A DNA stretch of 7,021 nucleotides from Erysipelotrichaceae bacterium (GTDB lineage Bacteria > Bacillota_I > Bacilli_A > Erysipelotrichales > Erysipelotrichaceae), in contig CAAEVI010000134.1 of the NCBI GenBank assembly GCA_900759455.1, forward strand, positions 1-7,021, given 5' to 3'. Shown here piece after piece: positions 1-5,825 of this stretch. The notes beneath the pieces were generated by a model. It saw only the letters and a list, made by a program, of their open reading frames with translations, was not told the DNA's origin and searched no databases. The position numbers and the translations under genes are program-made. The number at the start of each line of letters is the position of its first letter. Position 1 is the first letter of the stretch.

Positions 1-303
1 GATATCGAAGAACTTCGACGTTTTTTGAGTAGACACAGTTTTGTGATCGATGATGAAAAAATTGTTCAGGAGCGGCATTTTTATCAAATTATAAAAGCTC
101 ATCACGAGTCTGATGCACCAGTGCTTAGCGAGGACGAAATCATGTTTGGTGTACATGCGTATAAGGACCCGCTGTTTCTTCCTTACTGGAGCAGGGAAAA
201 AAGGGTTTGTGTGCAGATTCTTTCGACGATGCCGGTTACGCATGAGAGACGTGGGGAAATGGAACAGCGTCTTGAGCGAATCGACACCATGCTGCGGGGC
301 TGA
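1..303 (+). CDS. trmK: tRNA (adenine(22)-N1)-methyltransferase TrmK, C-terminal part
   Basis: The reading frame is open from the first base of the window and stops at TGA 301-303, so this is the last 100 residues of a longer protein; the TTG at 25 is not taken as its start. The visible part resembles the C-terminal half of TrmK (B. subtilis YqfN). It begins with an LRRFLSRHSF segment, like the family's 'LR-WL' helix, followed by 'I-DE-IV-E---FY-IIKA', a strand pair of the methyltransferase fold. Next come 'LSEDEIMFG' and an aromatic 'F-P-YW--E' segment leading into a terminal helix rich in Glu and Arg. The family methylates N1 of A22 in tRNA using S-adenosylmethionine; the SAM-binding motifs lie upstream of the window. 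Position next to ispH and cshB matches the Bacillus yqfN region and supports the call. Family assignment is from remembered similarity, without a search. Confidence 0.82.
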   Translation, partial: DIEELRRFLSRHSFVIDDEKIVQERHFYQIIKAHHESDAPVLSEDEIMFGVHAYKDPLFLPYWSREKRVCVQILSTMPVTHERRGEMEQRLERIDTMLRG

Positions 304-546
304 GTCATGCCTTTTGCTGCATGCGGATGAAATTCACATTGCTGAAAATGTACGACGGAAATTTGAATCTTATCATTGTATATCAAATTTAAAACCGTCT
401 ATATTAAATTAAGTTTCAGACAGAGCATATTCTTTACTGATAAATGATTAAAGAAAAAAGGTCCGGTTGTCGTACCGGACCTTTTGCATTGAAAACATAT
501 AAAGCGCAGATTTGCCGTCGTTATCTGAATACCGCTGCTGTTGTTG
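304..546. other. Non-coding gap between convergent trmK and ispH
   Basis: No credible gene is present in these 243 bases. Short open frames here are shadows or lack a ribosome binding site. The segment holds the terminator at 456-485 and an AT-rich stretch at about 359-410. In Bacillus a nif3-like gene (yqfO) follows trmK; nothing resembling its N-terminus is seen here. An 8-bp inverted repeat (AAATTTGA at 359-366, TCAAATTT at 383-390, 16-nt loop) is AT-only apart from one pair and is unlikely to be a stable structure. Confidence 0.7.
456..485 (-). terminator. Intrinsic terminator, probably bidirectional, for ispH (and trmK)
   Basis: A perfect 12-bp stem is formed by AAAAGGTCCGGT (456-467) and ACCGGACCTTTT (474-485) around a 6-nt loop. 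Read on the minus strand, the GC-rich stem is followed by TTTTTTCTTTAAT, a good U-tract, 62 nt beyond the ispH stop codon. Read on the plus strand the U-tract is only four Ts, so it would end trmK transcripts less efficiently. The position between convergent genes fits a shared terminator. Confidence 0.88.
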
Positions 547-1455
547 TTAACCGAGGATATGATCAATGCTGATGCGTGGAATCTCCTGTGAGTGATCCCA
601 GTGAGTGAGGACATCAATGACCTGATTTGTCAGATATGTAGGGGTACTGGCTCCGCTTGTTACTGCCACAATGCGGCAGTTATCGAGCTGTTCCTTTTTT
701 ATTCCCCCTGCATCATCAATCAAGAAAACATTTGGGATGCCTTGTTCTCTTCCGATTTGGGCAAGCCGTTTTGAATTATTTGAATGTTTATCGCCAACAA
801 CATAAAGGACATCGACATTCTGTCCTTTTAAAGAGGCAACGGCCTGTTGTCTGATTCTGGTTGCATTGCAGATTTCTTCACTAAAACGGGCTTTGGGATA
901 CTGTTTCCGTATTGTATCGAAGATGCGTTCGATGTCAAAAATAGACATGGTTGTCTGATTTGTGACAAAGATGTCTCCGGTAATATTTGCGGGAACTTCA
1001 TTTTCGTCTGCAATCAGAAAAACCCTTTCGCTCAGTGAACAAATTGCTTCGGCTTCCGGATGATGATGTTTGCCGATATAAAAGACAACACCATTACCGT
1101 TGAGACATGACCGAACGAGTTCCTGTGTTTTTACGACATCGGGACAACTGGCATCTACACAAATCAGCCCTTTGTCAACTGCTTTTTGTTTTACCTGATC
1201 GCTGATGCCATGAGCAGTGAAAATTACGACGCCATCATTTATTTCATCCAAAAGCTGCTCTCTGGTTTTATGACTGTTTTCGATTGTTCGGATATTTAAT
1301 CGTTCCAAAGCTTTTTTTACATATTCATTATGCACGAGCATTCCTAATACGGTAATGTTTAGGTCCGGATACTGCTGTGCACATTGTTTCGCAATTGAAA
1401 TTGCCCTTACGACCCCCTTGCAATAACCGCGAGGCGTCACTTTAATGACTTCCAT
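547..1455 (-). CDS. ispH: 4-hydroxy-3-methylbut-2-enyl diphosphate reductase (IspH/LytB)
   Basis: This 302-residue protein is full length for the family. IspH performs the last step of the MEP pathway, reducing HMBPP to IPP and DMAPP in the cytoplasm with a [4Fe-4S] cluster. The three cluster cysteines are in place: C12 in PRGYCKGV, C104 in DASCPDV and C196 in EEICNATRIRQ. Substrate-binding residues are also present: H42 (LVHNEYV), H82 (TAHGIS), the H131/H132-P-E134 motif, T168 in NQTTMS, S225-N226-N227 (HSNNSKRLA) and S270 in TSGASTP. The PRGYC N-terminus is the Gram-positive form. The ATG at 1455 is preceded by GGAG (plus-strand CTCC, 1466-1469) at 10 nt and by a good promoter. The gene is monocistronic, divergent from the helicase operon, and ends 62 nt before a strong terminator. 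Nothing is truncated or missing. Confidence 0.97.
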   Translation of the reverse strand: MEVIKVTPRGYCKGVVRAISIAKQCAQQYPDLNITVLGMLVHNEYVKKALERLNIRTIENSHKTREQLLDEINDGVVIFTAHGISDQVKQKAVDKGLICVDASCPDVVKTQELVRSCLNGNGVVFYIGKHHHPEAEAICSLSERVFLIADENEVPANITGDIFVTNQTTMSIFDIERIFDTIRKQYPKARFSEEICNATRIRQQAVASLKGQNVDVLYVVGDKHSNNSKRLAQIGREQGIPNVFLIDDAGGIKKEQLDNCRIVAVTSGASTPTYLTNQVIDVLTHWDHSQEIPRISIDHILG

Positions 1456-1479
1456 GTATGATCATCTCCAATCGGCTAT

Positions 1480-1508
1480 ATTATGACATAAATGGAAGGA
1501 AATCACAA
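1480..1508 (-). promoter_or_regulatory. Sigma-A-type promoter of ispH
   Basis: On the minus strand a -35 box TTGTGA (plus-strand 1503-1508) and a -10 box CATAAT (1480-1485) are separated by exactly 17 nt. The expected transcription start near 1473 leaves a leader of about 18 nt that contains the GGAG ribosome binding site. Boxes were found by eye. Confidence 0.72.
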
Positions 1509-1551
1509 TGAAGCGGCTTTTGATAAAAACGCTGAAGTATGTTTGAAGATA

Positions 1552-1580
1552 TTTTAAAATACAACTATTTCATGTATAAT
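1552..1580 (+). promoter_or_regulatory. Promoter of the cshB-nfo-isomerase operon
   Basis: A perfect -10 box TATAAT lies at 1575-1580, with TG immediately before it. The -35 region at the usual distance (about 1552-1557, TTTTAA) is poor. Transcription from here would begin near 1587, giving a leader of about 21 nt that includes AAGGAGG at 1593-1599. It faces away from the ispH promoter in the same 152-bp gap. Confidence 0.65.
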
Positions 1581-1592
1581 AAACTAGATTTG

Positions 1593-1599
1593 AAGGAGG
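1593..1599 (+). promoter_or_regulatory. Ribosome binding site that fixes the helicase start
   Basis: AAGGAGG, near-perfect against the 16S rRNA 3' end, sits 8 nt before the ATG at 1608. The frame is open further upstream to an ATG at 1539, but that codon has no binding site and lies upstream of the predicted transcription start. The ATG at 1608 is therefore the real start. Confidence 0.88.
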
Positions 1600-1607
1600 C
1601 GAAAGTT

Positions 1608-2966
1608 ATGGATATCAATGCATTAGGCCAGCGTATTGCGGCATTAGCGCAATTGGAGGACTTTAAACAATTAACGCCGATACAGGAACAGGTCATTCCA
1701 CTGGCCTTGAATGGGAAGGATATTATCGGAATTTCAGATACAGGTACCGGAAAGACACATGCTTTTCTTATGCCAATCTTAGAACGTATAGATTTAAACA
1801 GACAAGAGGTGCAGGCAGTGATCACAGCACCTACGCGGGAACTTGCAATGCAGATTTATCAAAGAGCGGTCAAAATGTGTGAGGTGGAACCTGAGCTGCT
1901 GATCCGCTTAATTGCCGGCGGTATGGAAAAGAGCCGGATGAATGAGCAATTAAAAAAACAGCCGCATATCGTTATTGGTACGCCGGGGCGTATTCGCGAT
2001 CTGTTTGTGAATGACCAGACGCTTCGTTGTGATACCGCCCGTGTTTTCGTCGTAGATGAGGCTGATATGACACTTGAATTCGGCTTTTTGGAAGAAGTGG
2101 ATCAGATTGCGGGAAAGATGCGCAGCAATCTTCAGATGATGAGCTTCAGTGCAACTATTCCCAATGGTTTAAAGCCGTTCTTGAAAAAATATATGAAGGC
2201 GCCGGCAACAGTACAGATCAAAAATGACAGCGAGCATCAGGCAAAGGTCGAACACGTGTTAGTGCCATGCCGTCATCTTGATTATCCGGAAAAACTGCTG
2301 CAGGTCTTGAAAGGAATTCAGCCTTATGTTTGCCTGATCTTTGCCAATACACGTGCGATGGCCAGTGAAGTTGCGGATTTGATGAGAAGTGAAGGATACG
2401 GTGTGGTAGAACTGCACGGAGACCTTTCATCTCGTGAACGAATGAAAGCACTGAAAGAACTGCAGAGTCAGAAAAAAAGTTATGTTGTTGCGACCGATAT
2501 TGCGGCAAGAGGAATTGATATTGAGGGAATTACACATGTTATCTCTTTAGGTTTTCCAAAGGAAATCGATTTCTATATTCACCGCAGCGGACGTACGGGA
2601 CGTGCAGGCAGAGACGGAATATGTTTTGCCTTATATCGCAGCGAAGAAGATTCATTGATCCGCACGCTTGAAAACAGGGGACTGCATTTTGAACATCGCA
2701 ATATCAAGGATGGAAAATGGAGCGAATTAAAACCATTGCATGAAATCAAACAGAAAAAGGCGGATCCGCTGGAAAAAGAAATCGCCAAAATCGTCACTAA
2801 AAAGAAGAAAAAAGTAAAGCCGAACTACAAGAAAAAACAAAAACAGAAAATTGAGTCACTACGCAGAAAAGCAAGACGCGAAATGATCCGTGAGGATATC
2901 CGCCGTCAGCAGAAAGAGCGGGCAAAAGCTAAAATGCGGGCAAAACGTGAGGAGGAGATGCAATGA
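1608..2966 (+). CDS. cshB: DEAD-box ATP-dependent RNA helicase, CshB-like
   Basis: This 452-residue protein carries the DEAD-box helicase motifs in order. The Q-motif region is at about 18-26 (FKQLTPIQE), Walker A at 44-50 (DTGTGKT), Ia at 75-79 (PTREL), GG at 104-105, Ib at 125-128 (TPGR), II at 150-153 (DEAD), III at 181-183 (SAT), IV near 243-247 (LIFAN), V at about 296-305 (TDIAARGIDI) and VI at 325-332 (HRSGRTGR). The C-terminal 60 or so residues are strongly basic (lysine and arginine runs), a typical RNA-binding tail. Such helicases unwind RNA duplexes using ATP in ribosome assembly, cold adaptation and mRNA turnover. The CshB (YqfR) subfamily call rests on size, basic tail and location between ispH and nfo as in Bacillus; another DEAD-box subfamily is possible. 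It is the first gene of an operon, overlapping nfo by 4 nt. Confidence 0.93.
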   Translation: MDINALGQRIAALAQLEDFKQLTPIQEQVIPLALNGKDIIGISDTGTGKTHAFLMPILERIDLNRQEVQAVITAPTRELAMQIYQRAVKMCEVEPELLIRLIAGGMEKSRMNEQLKKQPHIVIGTPGRIRDLFVNDQTLRCDTARVFVVDEADMTLEFGFLEEVDQIAGKMRSNLQMMSFSATIPNGLKPFLKKYMKAPATVQIKNDSEHQAKVEHVLVPCRHLDYPEKLLQVLKGIQPYVCLIFANTRAMASEVADLMRSEGYGVVELHGDLSSRERMKALKELQSQKKSYVVATDIAARGIDIEGITHVISLGFPKEIDFYIHRSGRTGRAGRDGICFALYRSEEDSLIRTLENRGLHFEHRNIKDGKWSELKPLHEIKQKKADPLEKEIAKIVTKKKKKVKPNYKKKQKQKIESLRRKARREMIREDIRRQQKERAKAKMRAKREEEMQ

Positions 2967-3835
2967 TCATCGGATCACATGTATCTTTGTCTGCGCCGAA
3001 TTATCTTCTGGGGGCATTGCAGGAAACCGTCGGTTACGGTGCCAATGCATGTATGATCTATACAGGGGCACCACAGAATACCAGAAGAATTGCCGTTGAA
3101 AAGATGAAGGTCGAGGAAGCACATCTGTATGCTCAGCAACACGGCATCAGCATGAAACATGTTATCGTTCACGCTCCCTACATCATTAATCTTGGCAATA
3201 CATTGAAACCGGAAACTTTTGAATTAGGTGTTGATTTTTTGAAACAGGAACTGTTTCGAGTGAAACAACTCGGTGCACGAGTCCTGGTTCTTCATCCGGG
3301 CGCTCATTTGAAACAGGGAGAACAGATTGGACTGGATCAGATTGTAAGAGGTCTTGATTTAGCCATGGAAGGCATGGATCCCTCACTGGTCATCGCACTG
3401 GAAACGATGGCAGGAAAAGGCAGTGAAGTGGGATATGAATTTGAACAGATTGCCTATTTGCTTCAAAATGCACGCCATAGTGATCAGCTTGGGGTCTGCA
3501 TGGATACATGTCATCTGCATGATGCCGGCTACGACTTGCAAAGAATCGATGAACTATTAAAAGAGTTCAATGCGATCATCGGTTTGGAACGCCTGCAGTG
3601 CATGCACGTCAATGATTCGAAAAATATTCGCGGTGCCCGAAAAGATAGGCATGCGAATATCGGCTGCGGTGAAATAGGCTTCACGGTCCTGAGTGAAATC
3701 GTTCATCATCCTCTGCTTAAGGATGTTGTCAAAATTTTGGAGACGCCTTATATCAATGGCAGAGCTCCGTACAAAAAAGAAATCGAAATGTTGAAAAACA
3801 GTCATTTTGAAGAACATTTTATAGATGAAATTTAG
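2963..3835 (+). CDS. nfo: Endonuclease IV (Nfo), AP endonuclease
   Basis: Endonuclease IV cuts DNA 5' of abasic sites and removes blocked 3' ends during base excision repair, using three metal ions. At 290 residues it is full length. All nine expected metal ligands can be placed: H70, H111, E147, D181, H184, H215, D228, H230 and E260. The family signatures are visible as LETMAGKG (146-153), GVCMDTCHLHDAGYD (177-191) and HVNDSKN followed by DRHANIGCGEIG (about 215-239). The ATG overlaps the helicase stop as ATGA, and GGAGGAG at 2951-2957 lies just upstream inside the helicase gene, so translation is probably coupled. The helicase-nfo order matches yqfR-yqfS of B. subtilis. No SOS-type operator was noticed; expression presumably follows the operon promoter. 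Confidence 0.97.
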   Translation: MIIGSHVSLSAPNYLLGALQETVGYGANACMIYTGAPQNTRRIAVEKMKVEEAHLYAQQHGISMKHVIVHAPYIINLGNTLKPETFELGVDFLKQELFRVKQLGARVLVLHPGAHLKQGEQIGLDQIVRGLDLAMEGMDPSLVIALETMAGKGSEVGYEFEQIAYLLQNARHSDQLGVCMDTCHLHDAGYDLQRIDELLKEFNAIIGLERLQCMHVNDSKNIRGARKDRHANIGCGEIGFTVLSEIVHHPLLKDVVKILETPYINGRAPYKKEIEMLKNSHFEEHFIDEI

Positions 3836-3846
3836 AGGAGATCAGT

Positions 3847-4539
3847 ATGAAAAAAATAGCAGTATTAGTTTTTTCTCTATTGCTTTTTGCCGGCTGCAGC
3901 AGTACCAGTGAACCAGTACTTCTTCAGTTTCAGGGTGTAAAAGAAGGGGATACTTTGGCAATCATGGAAACAAATCACGGTGATATTACGATCAAGCTGT
4001 TTCCGGATGAGGCGCCTAAGGCCGTTGAAAATTTTGTTACTCATGCAGAAGAAGGCTATTATGACGGTCTGACATTTCATCGTGTCATCAACAGTTTTAT
4101 GATCCAGGGCGGTGATCCGAAAGGAGACGGAACTGGCGGTGAAAGTATCTGGGGCGAGCCTTTCGAAGACGAATTCAGCGATTCATTGTATAATTTCAAT
4201 GGTGCTCTTTCAATGGCAAATTCCGGAAAAAATACAAACGGTTCCCAGTTTTTCATCGTACAGCAGCAGGACGGTTCTCAATACAGCAAAGATACGATGA
4301 GCAGTTACGATACAGATTATGCCGACAATGTGATCGAAAAATACCATGAAGTCGGTGGAACTCCATGGCTGGACAATGTGCATACCGTATTTGGACAGGT
4401 TGTTGACGGTATGGCCGTAGTCAATGAAATCGCATCGGTGCGCGTTGACGAAAACAGTAAACCGCTGGAAGATGTAAAGATCAAAAGCATCAAGATTGTA
4501 AAAGCCAGCGCTGAGCAGGCAGAACAATTGAATAAATAA
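3847..4539 (+). CDS. Cyclophilin-type peptidyl-prolyl cis-trans isomerase, lipoprotein
   Basis: This 230-residue protein starts with MKK, a hydrophobic stretch (4-15) and the lipobox LFAGC, so C17 should be lipidated after signal peptidase II cleavage and the enzyme held on the outer face of the membrane. A cyclophilin domain follows (about 36-218). Residues matching human cyclophilin A catalytic positions are R79 (FHRV), F84 and Q87 (FMIQGGD), N125 (SMANSG), F135/F136 (SQFFI), W174 (WLDN) and H179 (HTVFG). The domain is completed by GQVVDGMAVVNEIA. A segment of about 30 residues at 140-172, rich in Asp, Ser and Tyr, separates the SQFFI strand from the Trp; similar insertions occur in other bacterial cyclophilins. 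It should speed proline isomerisation in secreted or surface proteins. It starts 11 nt after nfo with GAGGAG at 3835-3840, so it is the third gene of the operon. Confidence 0.93.
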   Translation: MKKIAVLVFSLLLFAGCSSTSEPVLLQFQGVKEGDTLAIMETNHGDITIKLFPDEAPKAVENFVTHAEEGYYDGLTFHRVINSFMIQGGDPKGDGTGGESIWGEPFEDEFSDSLYNFNGALSMANSGKNTNGSQFFIVQQQDGSQYSKDTMSSYDTDYADNVIEKYHEVGGTPWLDNVHTVFGQVVDGMAVVNEIASVRVDENSKPLEDVKIKSIKIVKASAEQAEQLNK

Positions 4540-4544
4540 TACAA

Positions 4545-4573
4545 AAAGCTGCAGTCATCCGAACTGCAGCTTT
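4545..4573. terminator. Bidirectional intrinsic terminator between the isomerase gene and ispG
   Basis: A perfect 11-bp stem AAAGCTGCAGT (4545-4555) and ACTGCAGCTTT (4563-4573) encloses a 7-nt loop. On the minus strand it is followed by TTTTTGTATTATT, a good tail for ispG, whose stop codon is 30 nt away. On the plus strand the tail is TTTCGCTGTTTTG, weaker but starting 6 nt after the isomerase stop, so it likely ends the helicase operon as well. Confidence 0.88.
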
Positions 4574-4602
4574 CGCTGTTTTGATGGGATCAAAAAAGAC
4601 GA

Positions 4603-5652
4603 TTAAAAATCCATGATTTCCTTTTTTAAACGCTCGACAATTTTTTCCTGCGGCAGTTTTTCGATAATTTGTCCCCGGCGAATCAAAAGCCCTTCTTTTT
4701 TTCCGCCTGCAATGGCTATATCCGCATGTTTGGCTTCACCCGGACCATTTACGACACAGCCCATGATAGCAACTGTGACATCTTTGTTTACTGTTGCCAG
4801 AAAAGCTTCGATCTCATTGACGACCGGCTGCATATCCCATGCCGTCCGTCCGCATGTCGGGCAGGCAATTAAATTTGGAACATGATCAATCAGTCGACAG
4901 CATTTTAAAAGCTGGCGGACGATGATCAATTCATTACATGGATCACCGTTTACGCTGATGCGGATCGTATCTCCGATGCCTTCGTTAAGCAGCGTGCCCA
5001 ACGCCATCGAACTTTTCACGGCACTTGTCATCATGGTGCCGGCTTCAGTTACTCCCAGATGGAGCGGATATGGAAAACGCTCAGCCGCTTGGCGATAGGC
5101 ATCAATGCACAGCAGTGGATCACTTGATTTAAACGACAAGACTATATCATGAAAATCCATGGATTCCAGGATATCTACATGCCGCTGTGCACTTTCCATC
5201 ATTCCTTCGGCACAGGGCTTTCCGTATTTCTCATGAATATCTTTCTCGAGAGAGCCGCTGTTGATTCCGATCCGAATCGGAATGTGATGTTGCTTGCATG
5301 CCTGCACGACAGCTTCCACATTTTCTCTTTTACCGATATTGCCCGGATTGATGCGGATCTTATCAATACCCGCCTCGATCGAAGCCAATGCCAGTCGGTA
5401 ATCGAAGTGAATATCAGCAACCAGCGGAATGTTCGTGTTTGTCTTGATCTCGGAAATTGCCTTGGCATCTTCCATATCCATGACAGACATGCGAACAATT
5501 TCACATCCTGCCTGCTGCAGTCGGTTTATTTGGGCAATCGTTGCCTGTGCATCCTTTGTAGGGGTATTGCACATAGACTGGACAACCACCTTGTTTTGTC
5601 CGCCAATCTGAACATTGCCTACCATGATAGATCTGGTTTCATTTCGTAACAT
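4603..5652 (-). CDS. ispG: 4-hydroxy-3-methylbut-2-en-1-yl diphosphate synthase (IspG/GcpE)
   Basis: IspG converts MEcPP to HMBPP, the substrate of IspH, with a [4Fe-4S] cluster and an external electron donor. From the chosen start it has 349 residues, the compact bacterial form with a TIM barrel and a C-terminal cluster domain. The N-terminus matches the family (R-I-VGNVQIGG, VVQSM, then PTKDAQAT). Barrel motifs include ADIHFDYRLAL (79-89), KIRINPGNIG (98-107), RIGINSGSLE (127-136) and LHLGVTEAG (197-205). Cluster ligands are C264 and C267 (CPTCGR), C299 and E306 (GCVVNGPGEA). The frame is open 11 codons further upstream, but the ATG at 5652 is preferred because AAAGGTG (plus-strand 5659-5665) precedes it at 6 nt, homology begins near there, and the upstream codons overlap the promoter. 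It is monocistronic and convergent with the isomerase gene. Confidence 0.97.
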   Translation of the reverse strand: MLRNETRSIMVGNVQIGGQNKVVVQSMCNTPTKDAQATIAQINRLQQAGCEIVRMSVMDMEDAKAISEIKTNTNIPLVADIHFDYRLALASIEAGIDKIRINPGNIGKRENVEAVVQACKQHHIPIRIGINSGSLEKDIHEKYGKPCAEGMMESAQRHVDILESMDFHDIVLSFKSSDPLLCIDAYRQAAERFPYPLHLGVTEAGTMMTSAVKSSMALGTLLNEGIGDTIRISVNGDPCNELIIVRQLLKCCRLIDHVPNLIACPTCGRTAWDMQPVVNEIEAFLATVNKDVTVAIMGCVVNGPGEAKHADIAIAGGKKEGLLIRRGQIIEKLPQEKIVERLKKEIMDF

Positions 5653-5668
5653 AATCATCACCTTTATC

Positions 5669-5697
5669 ATTATAAACAAAAGCACGTTTTTTTACAA
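5669..5697 (-). promoter_or_regulatory. Sigma-A-type promoter of ispG with very short leader
   Basis: On the minus strand -35 TTGTAA (plus-strand 5692-5697) and a perfect -10 TATAAT (5669-5674) are separated by 17 nt. The expected start of transcription near 5662 is only about 10 nt before the ATG at 5652, falling within the AAAGGTG binding site. The match to consensus is the best of the promoters in the window. Confidence 0.78.
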
Positions 5698-5797
5698 TGT
5701 AATGAACCTATGTGATGCTTATATGTAGGGATTCTATCAGCAGACTGATTTCTTATCTTTTTTTTGTGTTTTATAGCTTTTTTTTACTTGATTGTAT

Positions 5798-5820
5798 TAT
5801 AATATTGAACAAAGGTGGTG
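5798..5820 (+). promoter_or_regulatory. -10 box and ribosome binding site of the class B PBP gene
   Basis: A perfect TATAAT is at 5798-5803, but no good -35 box is found at the normal spacing. Two runs of eight Ts (5758-5765 and 5778-5785) lie upstream, 20 nt apart, and may act as an UP-like or bent element. AAGGTGGTG (5812-5820), one mismatch from AAGGAGGTG, is the ribosome binding site of the ATG at 5826. Confidence 0.6.
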
Positions 5821-5825
5821 CAGAT

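Noticed and set aside
113..412. 99-codon open frame overlapping the end of trmK
   Set aside because: It runs in another frame of trmK, has Cys- and Arg-rich composition typical of a shadow, and has no binding site.
1511..1533. Imperfect hairpin (AGCG, TTTT / AAAA, CGCT) between the divergent ispH and helicase promoters
   Set aside because: The stem is short, interrupted by a two-base bulge and AT-rich; no operator family was recognised.
1539..1607. 23-codon N-terminal extension of the helicase frame
   Set aside because: It has no ribosome binding site, overlaps the predicted promoter, and a near-perfect AAGGAGG precedes the ATG at 1608.
5149..5649. 166-codon open frame on the plus strand opposite ispG
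   Set aside because: It lies antisense within ispG, whose protein is fully conserved; no ribosome binding site or recognisable domain was seen, so it is a shadow frame.
5653..5685. 11-codon upstream extension of ispG
   Set aside because: These codons overlap the -10 box and ribosome binding site; family homology begins just after the ATG at 5652.
5736..5749. Small inverted repeat ATCAG-CAGA-CTGAT before a T-run, upstream of the PBP gene
   Set aside because: A 5-bp stem is too weak for a terminator, and no transcript would be expected to arrive there from an upstream plus-strand gene.
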